Source of the DNA: Streptomyces sp. CB02056
GTDB lineage: Bacteria; Actinomycetota; Actinomycetes; Streptomycetales; Streptomycetaceae
Assembly: GCF_001905545.1 (NCBI RefSeq)
Contig: NZ_LIPD01000007.1
Coordinates: forward strand, 716,894-780,893
DNA length: 64,000 nucleotides
Direction: 5' to 3'
Position 1 is the first letter of the stretch, and every line of letters starts with the position of its first letter. The notes beneath the pieces are model-generated. The model saw only the letters and a list, made by a program, of their open reading frames with translations, had not been told where the DNA came from and searched no databases. A program made the position numbers and the translations under genes. Below are positions 26,034 through 35,019 of the stretch, piece by piece.

Positions 26034-27095
26034 TCAGATCCCCAGCACCCTGCCGAGGTCGTACGAGACCGGCTCCTCCAACTGCGCGTAGGTGCAGCTC
26101 TCCGGCGTGCGGTCCGGGCGCCAGCGGCGGAACTGCGCCGTGTGCCGGAACCGGGTGCCCTCCATGTGGTCGTACGCGACCTCGGCCACCCGCTCGGGGC
26201 GCAGCGCGATCCAGGAGAGGTCCTTGCCGCCGGTCCAGCGGCTGACCGCGCCGGGCAGCCGGCCCTCGGCGTGCGCGGCCTCGTCCGCCCAGCCGCCCCA
26301 CGGGTGCCGGGACAGGTCGTCCATCCGCAACGGGGCCAGTTCCTCGGCGAGTTCGCGGCGGCGGGCCATCGGGAAGGCTGCGCAGACGCCGACGTGCTGC
26401 AGCCTGCCGCCGTCGTCGAAGATGCCGAGCAGCAGCGAGCCGACCACCGGGCCGCTCTTGTGCTCGCGGTAGCCGGCCACCACGCAGTCGGCGGTGCGCT
26501 CGTGCTTGATCTTGTACATGCTCCGCTCCCCCGGCCGGTACGGCTGGTCCAGCGGTTTGGCGACCACCCCGTCCAGCCCGGCGCCCTCGAACTCGGCGAA
26601 CCAGGTCCGGGCGAGGTCGAGGTCGGTGGCGGCGGGGGCGGTGAACACCGGGTCGGCGGCGTCGGCGAGCGCGGCCTCCAGGGCCGGGCGGCGCACCGAC
26701 AGCGGCTCGTCCACCAGCGAGTCGTCACCGAGGGCGAGCAGGTCGAAGGCGACGAAGGAGGCCGGGGTCCGCTCGGCGAGCAGCTTCACCCGGCTCGCGG
26801 CCGGGTGGATGCGCTCCAGCAGCTCCTCGAAACGCAGCCGGCCGTCCCGGGCGATCACCACCTCGCCGTCCAGCACGCAGCGCGGCGGCAGCTCCCGCCG
26901 GAACGCCTCGACCAGCTCGGGGAAGTACCTGGTCAGCGGCTTGCCGGTACGGCTGCCGAGCTCCACCTCGTCGCCGTCGCGGAACACGATCGAACGGAAG
27001 CCGTCCCACTTGGCCTCGTACTGCATCCCGGGCGGGATCTTGGCCACCGACTTGGCGAGCATCGGCGCCACCGGTGGCATCACGGGCAGGTCCAT
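26034..27095 (-). CDS. ligC: ATP-dependent DNA ligase, LigC type
   Basis: A 353-aa ATP-dependent ligase that seals nicks through an enzyme-AMP intermediate. The nucleotidyl lysine is Lys29 in YEAKWDGFRS (KxDG motif), followed by SRTGKPLTRYFPEL, the acidic VLDGEVVI, the DGVVAKPLD motif (EGxVAK type) and the KIKHERTADCVVAGY motif V. The C-terminal part (QLEEPVSYDLGRVLGI) fits the OB-fold of mycobacterial-type LigC. There is no attached polymerase or nuclease domain, unlike LigD. It is divergent, with a 66-bp gap, from a LigD-type polymerase gene, an arrangement seen in actinobacterial NHEJ and alternative repair loci. A Ku gene is not in the window. Confidence 0.88.
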   Translation of the reverse strand: MDLPVMPPVAPMLAKSVAKIPPGMQYEAKWDGFRSIVFRDGDEVELGSRTGKPLTRYFPELVEAFRRELPPRCVLDGEVVIARDGRLRFEELLERIHPAASRVKLLAERTPASFVAFDLLALGDDSLVDEPLSVRRPALEAALADAADPVFTAPAATDLDLARTWFAEFEGAGLDGVVAKPLDQPYRPGERSMYKIKHERTADCVVAGYREHKSGPVVGSLLLGIFDDGGRLQHVGVCAAFPMARRRELAEELAPLRMDDLSRHPWGGWADEAAHAEGRLPGAVSRWTGGKDLSWIALRPERVAEVAYDHMEGTRFRHTAQFRRWRPDRTPESCTYAQLEEPVSYDLGRVLGI

Positions 27096-27161
27096 GCGAA
27101 CGATCCTCGCCCGCTTCGCCCCGGGGCGCGCGCCGGGCGCCCGGCCCTTAGCGTGAAGGGC

Positions 27162-28169
27162 ATGGGCTCAGCCGTGGAACTGGAAGTCGCCGGGCGCACC
27201 GTCCGGCTGTCGAACCCGGACAAGGTGTACTACCCCGAGCGCGGCTTCACCAAGCTGGACGTCGCGCAGTACTACCTGGCCGTCGCCGACGGGGTGCTGC
27301 GCGGACTGCGCGACCGGCCGACCACCCTGCAGCGCTTCCCCGACGGGGTGGACGGCGAGTTCTTCTACCAGAAGCGCGCGCCCAAGGGCCTGCCGGAGTG
27401 GCTGCCCACCGCCCGGATCGAGTTCCCCAGCGGCCGCTCCGCCGACGAGATCTGCCCCACCGAGCCGGCCGCCGTCCTGTGGGCCGCCAACCTGGGCTGC
27501 CTCACCTTCCACCCCTGGCCGGTGCGGCGCTCCGACACCGGCCACGTCGACGAGCTGCGCATCGACCTCGACCCGCAGCCCGGCACCGACTTCCACGACG
27601 CCGTCCGCGCCGCCCACGAACTGCGCGCCCTGCTGGAGGAGTACGGGCTGTGCGGCTGGCCCAAGTCCTCCGGCGGGCGCGGCCTGCACGTGTACGTGCC
27701 GCTGGTGCCCGAGTGGACCTTCACCGACGGGCGGCACGCGGTGATCGCCCTCGGCCGGGTCCTGGAACAGCGGATGCCCGGGAAGGTCACCACCGCCTGG
27801 TGGAAGGAGGAGCGCGGCGAGCGGATCTTCGTCGACTACAACCAGATGGCCCGCGACCGCACCATCGCCTCCGCCTACTCCCTGCGTGCCCGGCCCCGCG
27901 CCACCGCCTCCGCCCCGCTGCGCTGGGAGGAGCTGGACGACGCCGCCCCCGAGGACTTCGACCTGCGCACCGTCCCCGCCCGCTTCGCCGAACTCGGCGA
28001 CCTCAACGCCGGGATGGACGGCCAGGCCTTCCGCCTGGAGCCCCTGCTGGAGCTGTACGACAAGCAGCTCCACGACGAGGGCCTCGGCGAACTCCCCTAC
28101 CCGCCCGACCACCCCAAGGCCGCCGGCGAACCCCCCCGGGTGCAACCGAGCCGGGCCAAGAAGAAGTAG
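27162..28169 (+). CDS. LigD-type NHEJ polymerase/primase
   Basis: A 335-aa stand-alone archaeo-eukaryotic primase-type polymerase, like the polymerase domain of LigD. It fills gaps at DNA ends, preferring ribonucleotides, during non-homologous end joining. Landmarks are LSNPDKVYYPERGFTKLDV at the front, FFYQKRAPKG, the catalytic acids in ELRIDLDPQPG, and SGGRGLHVYVPL, followed by KVTTAWWKEERGERIFVDYN. The ATG at 27,162 has AAGG immediately upstream and gives the family's start; upstream in-frame starts would read through the ligC promoter. The Lys-rich end (AKKK) is typical. With ligC divergent at 66 bp the pair forms a repair unit. Confidence 0.9.
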   Translation: MGSAVELEVAGRTVRLSNPDKVYYPERGFTKLDVAQYYLAVADGVLRGLRDRPTTLQRFPDGVDGEFFYQKRAPKGLPEWLPTARIEFPSGRSADEICPTEPAAVLWAANLGCLTFHPWPVRRSDTGHVDELRIDLDPQPGTDFHDAVRAAHELRALLEEYGLCGWPKSSGGRGLHVYVPLVPEWTFTDGRHAVIALGRVLEQRMPGKVTTAWWKEERGERIFVDYNQMARDRTIASAYSLRARPRATASAPLRWEELDDAAPEDFDLRTVPARFAELGDLNAGMDGQAFRLEPLLELYDKQLHDEGLGELPYPPDHPKAAGEPPRVQPSRAKKK

Positions 28170-28192
28170 GACGCTCCGTCCGCTCCGGAGCC

Positions 28193-29398
28193 TCAGCCCC
28201 GCGCACCCACCGGCGCCAGCTCGGCGACGATGCGGACGGCCTCGGCGATCTGCCCGTCCGTCAGGTCGCCCCGGGCGGTCAGGCGCAGGCGGGAGATGCC
28301 GTCCGGGACGGACGGCGGGCGGAAGCAGCCGATGGCGAGGCCCGCGCGGCGGCAGTCGGCGGCCCAGGCGACGGCGGCCTCCGGGCCCGGGGCGCGGACG
28401 GAGACCACCGCGGCCTGCGGCTCGCAGGCGTGCAGTCCGGCGGCGGTGAGCTGCCGGGCCAGGGTGCGGGCGACCTCGCGGGCGCGCTCGGCGCGGGCCG
28501 GCTCCGCGCGCAGCAGGCGCAGCGCGGCGAGGGCGGCCCCGGCGGCGGCCGGGGCGAGGCCGGTGTCGAAGATGAAGGTGCGGGCGGTCTCGGTGAGGTG
28601 CCGGATCACCCGGCGCGGGCCGAGGACGACGCCGCCCTGCGAGCCGAGCGACTTGGACAGGGTGGCGGTGGCCACCGTGTCCGGCTGCCCGGCCAGCCCG
28701 GCCGCGGCGAGCGCCCCGGTGCCGCCGGGGCCGAGCACGCCCAGCCCGTGCGCGTCGTCCACCAGCAGCGCGGCGCCGTGCGCGCGGACGGCCTGCGACA
28801 GCGCGGGCAGCGGAGCCGCGTCGCCGTCCACCGAGAACACCGAGTCGGTGACCACCAGCGCCCGCCGCTGCGCCCGCCCGGCGAGCACCTCGGCCACGGC
28901 CGCCGGGTCGCTGTGCGGGGCCCGGTGGACGTCGGCGCGGGAGAGCCGGCAGCCGTCGATGAGGGAGGCGTGGTTGTAGGCGTCGGAGACGATCAGGGTG
29001 TCCGGGTCGGTGAGCGCGGTCAGCGCCGCGAGGTTGGCCGTGTACCCGGAGGAGAACACCAGCGCGGCCTCCACCCCGCAGAACTCGGCCAGCTCCTCCT
29101 CCAGTTCGCTGTGCAGCGCCGTCGTCCCGGTCACCAGCCGCGACCCCGTCGAGCCCCCGCCCCACCGCAGCGCCGCGTCCGCCGCCGCCCGGGCGACCAC
29201 CGGATGCCTGGTCAGCCCCAGGTAGTCGTTCCCCGCGAGGTCCAGCACCGCGTCGTCCGCCCCCCGACTGCGCAACGTCCGCGTCAGCCCCGCCTCCGCC
29301 CGCATCACGGCCGTCTCGTCGAGCCAGTCGAAGACGTGCGCGGGTGCGGAGGCGGCGAGGGCGGAGGGGCGCGGCTCGGCCGCGAGCGGATGGTTCAT
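28193..29398 (-). CDS. bioF: 8-amino-7-oxononanoate synthase
   Basis: A 401-aa PLP enzyme of the alpha-oxoamine synthase family that condenses pimeloyl-thioester with L-alanine, the first ring-forming step of biotin synthesis. Landmarks are LAGNDYLGLTRHP, SDAYNHASLIDGCRLS, VDDAHGLGVLGPGG and the PLP lysine Lys249 in LSKSLGSQGG. The ATG at 29,398 (MNHPLAAEP) is preferred because an upstream extension would run through the candidate operator at 29,434. It is separated by 10 kb from bioB-bioA-bioD, but the shared operator-like sequence supports BioF rather than a second Kbl. It is only 23 nt from the convergent polymerase gene. Confidence 0.9.
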   Translation of the reverse strand: MNHPLAAEPRPSALAASAPAHVFDWLDETAVMRAEAGLTRTLRSRGADDAVLDLAGNDYLGLTRHPVVARAAADAALRWGGGSTGSRLVTGTTALHSELEEELAEFCGVEAALVFSSGYTANLAALTALTDPDTLIVSDAYNHASLIDGCRLSRADVHRAPHSDPAAVAEVLAGRAQRRALVVTDSVFSVDGDAAPLPALSQAVRAHGAALLVDDAHGLGVLGPGGTGALAAAGLAGQPDTVATATLSKSLGSQGGVVLGPRRVIRHLTETARTFIFDTGLAPAAAGAALAALRLLRAEPARAERAREVARTLARQLTAAGLHACEPQAAVVSVRAPGPEAAVAWAADCRRAGLAIGCFRPPSVPDGISRLRLTARGDLTDGQIAEAVRIVAELAPVGARG

Positions 29399-29433
29399 GC
29401 CCGGCACTCTGGCATGCCACCGCGCGTCGGGCA

Positions 29434-29451
29434 ATGTGCGGATCGGCACAT
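29434..29451. promoter_or_regulatory. Candidate biotin-regulon operator, bioF copy
   Basis: The near-perfect palindrome ATGTGC-GGATCG-GCACAT lies 36 nt upstream of the bioF start. The sequence TGTG-N3-ATCGGCACAT is repeated before bioB at 39,175, which makes chance similarity unlikely. Confidence 0.55.
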
Positions 29452-29575
29452 ATCGACGGGCCACTCCTGTCGTGATTCACCAGTTGTTAACCACATATCA
29501 ATATCCAATTCATAGAATTCCTCGCCGCATAAATAGTAAGATCCATGCCGATCTTTACCTGGGGGGTATGGAAAA
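29452..29575. promoter_or_regulatory. AT-rich promoter patch before the secretion cassette
   Basis: From about 29,470 the DNA becomes strikingly AT-rich for this window (for example TTGTTAACCACATATCAATA), with a possible -10 AGTAAGAT near 29,536. Such patches before type VII-like cassettes often mark regulated or silenced promoters. No clear operator was seen. Confidence 0.4.
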
Positions 29576-30028
29576 ATGACCGACCTCGAATTCGAGCGCC
29601 GCATGAATCCGTGGCTCTTCGACGACAAGGGCAATCTGACCGAAGCCGCGAAGAAGCAGTTCCCGGACCTCGCCGGGGCCAACGCCGCCCCGGTCTCACT
29701 GGCCCCGGCGGGCGGCGGCAAGACCATCGCCGTGAACGCCGGCGCGCTCCAGCAGGCCGCGCAGAACGCCTTCGCCCTGCGGGACTCCGTCAAGACGGAG
29801 TGCGACCAACCCGGCGAGCACGTCAACGCCGCCGCCGCGTCGCTCAAGGGCTGGAACCTCGGCGGCACGCTCACCGGCACCTGGGGCACCTGGACCAGCC
29901 AGTCCGCGAGCCTCCAGAGCACCGTCGGCGAGGTCGGGACCAACCTGCAGACCACGGCCCGGAGTTACAGCAGGACCGACTCCGACATCCAGGCCAACTT
30001 CAACCAGACGCAGGGCGCAACCAGCTAG
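29576..30028 (+). CDS. EspC/WXG100-like type VII secretion substrate
   Basis: A 150-aa small helical protein. After a 50-residue lead, residues ~52-140 form two helices (NAGALQQAAQNAFALRDSVK and LQSTVGEVGTNLQTTARSYS) joined by a turn with WNLGG and WGTW. The C-terminal YSRTD fits the Y-x-x-x-D signal of ESX/type VII substrates. This matches the EspC-like family (PF10824-like) by eye. It is 31 nt upstream of a much larger WXG-type protein, with which it probably forms a heterodimer for export. The ESX machinery itself is not in the window. Confidence 0.65.
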   Translation: MTDLEFERRMNPWLFDDKGNLTEAAKKQFPDLAGANAAPVSLAPAGGGKTIAVNAGALQQAAQNAFALRDSVKTECDQPGEHVNAAAASLKGWNLGGTLTGTWGTWTSQSASLQSTVGEVGTNLQTTARSYSRTDSDIQANFNQTQGATS

Positions 30029-30059
30029 CCACAGCACACACGGGGGAAGCAGCACCACC

Positions 30060-32288
30060 ATGGTGACGTACAGTCAGCTCAATCAGGTCGACCTCGGCAG
30101 CCTCGCCTCCGCGGCGGGAGACTTCGAGAGCCTCGTCCGCAAGTGGGACCTCACCCAGCGGATGCAGAACGAGGTCATCGGCACCATCCAGCAGTCCGGC
30201 TGGCACGGCGACGCCGCCGGACTCGCCAACGCCAAGCTCACCTGGGCCCGCGACCAGATCCACGCCGCCTTCGAGGAGGCCTCGGCCCTGGCGAAGACAC
30301 TGCGCGACGCCCACACCGAGATCACGGCCGCGAAGAACGACCTCACCACCGCGGTCCGGAACGCCACGGACGCCGGCCTCACCGTCGACGGCGAGGGCGC
30401 GGTCCACTGGCCGCCGCCCACCAACCAGGCGGACAAGAAGGACGCCGAGTACGCCAAGAGCTGGAAGGCCAAGGCCGAGACCGCCGCCAAGGCCATCGGC
30501 GACGCGATCGACCGCGCCACCGAGGCCGACCTCGACGCCTCCAGGGCCCTGGGCGACGACACCGGCAGCGACGGCACCGCGTTCAACGCCAACCCCGTCG
30601 GCGGCATCCCGGAAGAGGAGGCCAAGGCGGCCACCTACATCCTCAGCCTGGGCGACCAGGCCTCCGACGCCCAGCTCAAGCACCTCCAGGACATCCTGGA
30701 CCACCACAAGAACGACCCGCGGTTCGCCACCTCCTTCTACGGCAACCAGGACCCGGCGACCTTCATGGCCAAGTACGGCGCGATGGCGCAGAGCGGCGAC
30801 TACGCCAACAGCTCGGCCCGCACCGCGGCGATCAAGGGCATCCAGCAGGACCTGGGCCTCACCCTGGCCACCGCGACCGACACCAAACAGCCGCTGCACG
30901 TCTCGGACGAGTGGGAGAAGAGGTTCCGCGCCGCCGGGGCGAAGCAGATCCCGGTGCCGCCCGGCGCCGACCCGGCGCACAGTCCGTACGGCTACCAGAT
31001 CATGGCCAACCTGCTGCGGACCGGGTCGTACGACGCGCACTTCCTCACGCCGGTCGCCCAGCACATCACCCAGCTCACCCAGGAGAACCCGATGCGCTGG
31101 GACGCGGCCACCAAGGCCGCGTACCCGTTCACCGAGCTCAAGTTCATCGGTGTGCCGGACAAGGACGGCAACATCCGGGGCATCAACCCGATGTCCGCCG
31201 TCCTGGAGGGGCTCGGCCACAGCCCCGAGGCCGCCACCAGGTTCTTCCACGACGCCCCGACCACCTACAACCCGGACGGCACCGTCAAGAGCACCGGCGG
31301 CAAGAACACCTACCTCGACATGCTCACCGACACCGGCCCCCGGTCCGTCCTCATCGACCAGCAGTACCCACCCCGGCCCAACCCCGGCACGGCCGACCCG
31401 TTCGACGTCACCGCCCTGGGCCACGCCCTGGAGGCGGCCACCACGGGCAAGGCGTACGACGACGACGGAAAGTTCCCCCCGCACACCGCCGCGATGAACG
31501 ACATCATGAAGAGCGTGGTGGACAGGTTCGGCAGCAAGGACGGCCCGGACCTGCTCAAGGGCGGCCTGTTCGCGAACCTCAACGGCAGCCTCGGGAACAT
31601 GACCGCCAACTACATCGGCGACGTCCAGAACGCGCTGGAGGGAGCGGGCGCCGGCTCGAACCTCCTCGGCCAGCCCGCGGTCGCGCGCCTGCTCGGTGCG
31701 CTCGGCCAGGATCCGGACGCCTATGCCTCGATAGCGACCGCGCAGCAGGCGTACACCACGGCCCAGCTCCAGGACGTACTGGCCCACCCCGAGTTGCACA
31801 AGGACCTGGGCATGGCGGTCGAGAACGTCGCCAACCCGGCCGGGAAGGTCAACGGTCTGATCACCAGCGCCATGATCGAAGCCATCTACAACAAGCACAC
31901 CGCCAGCGACGCCGAGTTCAACGCCGCCATCGACACCAAGCGGGAGATCGCCGGCCAGGTCTGGTCGTTCGCCGGCGACGCGATCAAGGGCGGAGCGCCC
32001 CTGATCGGCGAGGGCATCGACACCGCGGTCAACCAGATCATGGACAGCGTCGCCGACAGCTACAAGGTGGACACCCACAACGACGCCAGCGACGAGGCCG
32101 CCACCGCGAGGACGGAAGCCGAGCGCAAGTCGCACCAGGCGATCCTCAACGCCATCCACGACGCCGGGCGCAACACCGGCGCCGACCCGAACTACATCAA
32201 CGACGTGGCCCGCCGAGCCGCCCAGGAGGAGGACACCGGCTACAACAGCGGCCGGAGCCTGTACCACGATGCGACCCACAAGAACTGA
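30060..32288 (+). CDS. Large WXG-type protein, DUF6571-like
   Basis: A 742-aa protein with an N-terminal helical hairpin that carries SGWHGDAAGL (a W-x-G turn near residue 49), as in large WXG/LXG secretion substrates. Residues ~60-190 are Ala/Lys-rich and likely coiled coil. The rest is alpha-helical with no recognised toxin or enzyme motif; the scheme resembles DUF6571 proteins of Streptomyces, though this is from memory. The ATG start lies 31 nt after the EspC-like gene, and the following membrane protein gene begins 37 nt after its stop. The three probably form one transcript. Function unknown: a secreted effector or development-related surface protein are both possible. Confidence 0.6.
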   Translation: MVTYSQLNQVDLGSLASAAGDFESLVRKWDLTQRMQNEVIGTIQQSGWHGDAAGLANAKLTWARDQIHAAFEEASALAKTLRDAHTEITAAKNDLTTAVRNATDAGLTVDGEGAVHWPPPTNQADKKDAEYAKSWKAKAETAAKAIGDAIDRATEADLDASRALGDDTGSDGTAFNANPVGGIPEEEAKAATYILSLGDQASDAQLKHLQDILDHHKNDPRFATSFYGNQDPATFMAKYGAMAQSGDYANSSARTAAIKGIQQDLGLTLATATDTKQPLHVSDEWEKRFRAAGAKQIPVPPGADPAHSPYGYQIMANLLRTGSYDAHFLTPVAQHITQLTQENPMRWDAATKAAYPFTELKFIGVPDKDGNIRGINPMSAVLEGLGHSPEAATRFFHDAPTTYNPDGTVKSTGGKNTYLDMLTDTGPRSVLIDQQYPPRPNPGTADPFDVTALGHALEAATTGKAYDDDGKFPPHTAAMNDIMKSVVDRFGSKDGPDLLKGGLFANLNGSLGNMTANYIGDVQNALEGAGAGSNLLGQPAVARLLGALGQDPDAYASIATAQQAYTTAQLQDVLAHPELHKDLGMAVENVANPAGKVNGLITSAMIEAIYNKHTASDAEFNAAIDTKREIAGQVWSFAGDAIKGGAPLIGEGIDTAVNQIMDSVADSYKVDTHNDASDEAATARTEAERKSHQAILNAIHDAGRNTGADPNYINDVARRAAQEEDTGYNSGRSLYHDATHKN

Positions 32289-32325
32289 CCCCGCGTCCCA
32301 CCACCTGCCACGAGAGCGTTGAGAC

Positions 32326-33036
32326 ATGGTTGACGTCGCCCACATCATCCCGCCGTCCCCGGACGACCCGCCCCGGCGCCGATCCCGGGTCCGGCCCTGG
32401 CACGCCGCCGTCGCCCTCGCGGTGGCCGCCGCGGTGGGCGGCGGGCTGTGGGCGTGGAAGCCCTGGCAGTCGGTGGAGTTGCCACAGAGCGCGTGCTGGG
32501 GGGTCCTGGACGCGAACGACCTGAAGCCGCTGACGGGCCCGGACGGGAAGGCCACCGAGCCCAGGCCGGCCCGCGAGATCGCCACCCCCATGAAGCCCGC
32601 CTCGGGGAGCCGCGACTCCCGTTGCCGCGTCATGTGGCCGGGCGCGACCTTCCTGCTCGACGCGGAGGTACGTCCGGCGCGCGACCGGATCGACGCCGAC
32701 CGGAGGAACGATGCCAGTGGTGGATCGGTCGCCCCGCTCGACTTCGGCCCCGGCACGACCGGGTGGGCCACGGCCAGCGACGTCGTCCCCGGGAACACGT
32801 CGGTCCGGCTCTACGTACCGTGCGATTTCGACTCCCCGAGGGACGACAGCGACCAGCCCCCGCCGAAGTACTTCGGCGTGCTGATCTCCGGGGACATCGT
32901 CGACGGCGCCTCCCTCCGCAAGGCCCACCAGGCGTACACGGACATCGCCCTCAAGATCGGCAGGGCGGCAGCGACCGCGTACGAGTGCCGGAACACCGTG
33001 ACGCTGGCCGCTACCGCCCCCCGCGTCCCGTCCTGA
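32326..33036 (+). CDS. Membrane-anchored protein of the secretion cassette
   Basis: A 236-aa protein with a short cytoplasmic Pro/Arg-rich start, one transmembrane helix (WHAAVALAVAAAVGGGLWAW, residues ~25-45) and an outer domain containing four cysteines (ACWG, SRCRV, VPCDF, YECRN) that could form two disulfides. It closes the three-gene cassette. It is not recognised as a known family. A role as a partner, immunity protein or receptor for the upstream secreted protein is suggested only by position. Confidence 0.6.
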   Translation: MVDVAHIIPPSPDDPPRRRSRVRPWHAAVALAVAAAVGGGLWAWKPWQSVELPQSACWGVLDANDLKPLTGPDGKATEPRPAREIATPMKPASGSRDSRCRVMWPGATFLLDAEVRPARDRIDADRRNDASGGSVAPLDFGPGTTGWATASDVVPGNTSVRLYVPCDFDSPRDDSDQPPPKYFGVLISGDIVDGASLRKAHQAYTDIALKIGRAAATAYECRNTVTLAATAPRVPS

Positions 33037-33057
33037 CCCGGCCGCCGAGGCGATCGG

Positions 33058-35019
33058 TCAGAGCGGCAGGCTCTGCCAGGGGCCGAAGGTGGTGGGGGTG
33101 GTGGCCGTGCGGAGGTACACCCGGCCGTCGGTGCCGATGGCGAAGAGGTGGAGGACGCCGGTGCCGTCGGTGAGGGCGGCCGGGTGGTCGAGGACGGTGC
33201 CGCCGAGGTCCTGCCAGGGGCCGTAGCCGCTGTCGGGGGCGGTCTGGGCGGTGGTGCTGACGCCGCCGGCGGCGTTGCGTTCGAACAGGACGACGCGGCC
33301 GGCGAAGGTGGCCGCGGCCGGTTCGCCGACGCCGCCGTGGCCGCCGAGGGGGGCCGGGGTCCGGCTCCACGGTCCGCCGGGCCGGGTCTGGTAGCTGACC
33401 AGCACCGCGCCGGTGCCGACCTCGCGGTAGGCGAGTTCGATGCGGCCGTCCTGGTCGAGGGCGGCCTTGGGCGGGCTGGCCGGGCGGGCGTCCGGGATCG
33501 GGTCGGGGCCGGTGAGGGCACCGTTCGGGGTGTTCTGGTGCCAGCCGAGGACGGCGGTGCGGGTGGCGGCGAACACCTCGATCGCCCCGGCGCCGTTGCG
33601 GATCGCGGCGACCGGGTCCTGGAGGTCGGTGCCGCCGAAGTCCGTCCAGGTGCCCGTCCACACCCCGCCCGGGGTGGTCTGCCGGATGCCGCTGAGGCCG
33701 CCGCCGCCGTTCTTGACGAAGAGTTCCAGCCGCCCGTCCAGGGAGTTGGCGACAGCGGGCACGCCGACCTGGTCCTCGTTGCCGAGTCCGGTGTTGGGGT
33801 TGCCGTGGTCGGCCCAGCTGTCCCACCAGCGGCCGTTGGGCACGGCCTGCGGCAGGGAGAGGAGGTGGTGGTCGGTGAGGCGGCGGGCGAAGACCTCCAG
33901 TCGGCCGTCGGCGTTGGTGCCGACGGCGATGCCGGGGGCGATCCGCCCGCCGGGGTCGGCCATCCGGAGCGGGCCGCCCCAGCTGCCGTCGGCCTGGCGC
34001 CAGTAGGTGTGGAGGGCGCCGGCCCGGACGACGAAGACCTGCGGCCGGCCGTCCTGGTTGAGCCCGGCCCAGGAGGTGCCGCGCGACCAGCGGTAGTACA
34101 TCCGGGAGAACCAGAGGGCGGAGTAGTTCCCGTCGGAGTGGTCGTGGCCGGCGTACTCGGAGAAGAACACGCCCTTGGCGCCGGCCGTCGCCGGGTCGAG
34201 GTTCACCGGGGCGTCGCCGATGTTGTAGTCCCGGTAGTTCACCTGGATCAGGTTGCCGCCGTAGAGGCCGGCGGCCTGGCCGGCGAACTTCGCGGCGGCG
34301 ACGTGGTCGGAGTGGTCGCCGGAGTAGCGGCGGTCCGGGAGTTCGTCCTGGGCCCGGAGCACGGTCGGCCGGTAGGTCGCCATCAGCTGGCGCAGTACTT
34401 CGACGACGTCGGCGGCCGTGTAGGTGGACGGCCCGGACAGCGGGCTGTCCTTCGGGACGACCGTGGTGTCGGTGCCGCCGTTCAGCACGCCGCCGAGCCG
34501 GGCGTCGTGCAGGTTGAGGAAGATCAGGTGCACCGGCCGGCCCTTGAGGACGTACCGTTCGACCTGCTTGCCGGCGACCGTCCAGGCCTCGGCCGTCCAG
34601 TGCCCGACCTCGTCGGTGGCCGGGTCGGTGTCGCCGACCCCGGTCATCCGGGAGTAGGCGTTGACGGCGCCCATCTGCCGGTTCCAGGTGCGCAGCGGTT
34701 CGCCGGCGGTGTCCCAGCAGACGGTGGCGCAGGGGTCGCCGGTCGCGTTCCCCGCGGTGACGAAGACGGTGACGGACGGCGTGCCGTCGGCGAGGGCGTT
34801 GGAGAGGTCCGGGTTCATGAAGAGGATGTCGTCGTCCTCGTGCGCGACGATCTGCATGAACAGCGGTCCGGAGCCGGTGGCCGCGGCTCCGGGTACGGGT
34901 ACGGCTGCGGCTCCGGGTTCGGCCGCGGCCGCGCGGGTCGCCGTCGCCTTGGTCAGGACGGGTGCGGCGAGGGCGGTGAGCGCGACGGAGGCGAGGAGTT
35001 GTCGTCGTCCGATTGCCAT
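33058..35019 (-). CDS. Secreted PIG-L/LmbE-type deacetylase with lectin-like propeller
   Basis: A 653-aa exported protein of two parts. The leader is twin-arginine-like (GRRQLLASVALTALAAP). Residues ~50-300 are a PIG-L/LmbE de-N-acetylase domain, with the metal motif AHEDDDILF and a second ligand set HSDHVAAAKF. Residues ~310-650 hold repeated strands ('DGRPQVFVVRAGALHTYWRQ', 'DGRLELFVKNGGGG', 'DGRIELAYREVGTGAVL') resembling a PLL/fucose-lectin-type propeller that binds sugars. It should remove acetyl groups from an extracellular amino-sugar glycan that the propeller holds. The ATG at 35,019 has GGGGGA 5 nt upstream. The genes are convergent with the secretion cassette, 21 nt apart. Confidence 0.85.
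   Translation of the reverse strand: MAIGRRQLLASVALTALAAPVLTKATATRAAAAEPGAAAVPVPGAAATGSGPLFMQIVAHEDDDILFMNPDLSNALADGTPSVTVFVTAGNATGDPCATVCWDTAGEPLRTWNRQMGAVNAYSRMTGVGDTDPATDEVGHWTAEAWTVAGKQVERYVLKGRPVHLIFLNLHDARLGGVLNGGTDTTVVPKDSPLSGPSTYTAADVVEVLRQLMATYRPTVLRAQDELPDRRYSGDHSDHVAAAKFAGQAAGLYGGNLIQVNYRDYNIGDAPVNLDPATAGAKGVFFSEYAGHDHSDGNYSALWFSRMYYRWSRGTSWAGLNQDGRPQVFVVRAGALHTYWRQADGSWGGPLRMADPGGRIAPGIAVGTNADGRLEVFARRLTDHHLLSLPQAVPNGRWWDSWADHGNPNTGLGNEDQVGVPAVANSLDGRLELFVKNGGGGLSGIRQTTPGGVWTGTWTDFGGTDLQDPVAAIRNGAGAIEVFAATRTAVLGWHQNTPNGALTGPDPIPDARPASPPKAALDQDGRIELAYREVGTGAVLVSYQTRPGGPWSRTPAPLGGHGGVGEPAAATFAGRVVLFERNAAGGVSTTAQTAPDSGYGPWQDLGGTVLDHPAALTDGTGVLHLFAIGTDGRVYLRTATTPTTFGPWQSLPL

Noticed and set aside
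28193..29398. Second kbl (glycine C-acetyltransferase) instead of bioF
   Set aside because: LSKSLGSQGG and the bio-type operator shared with bioB favour BioF; the true Kbl is beside tdh at 21,654.
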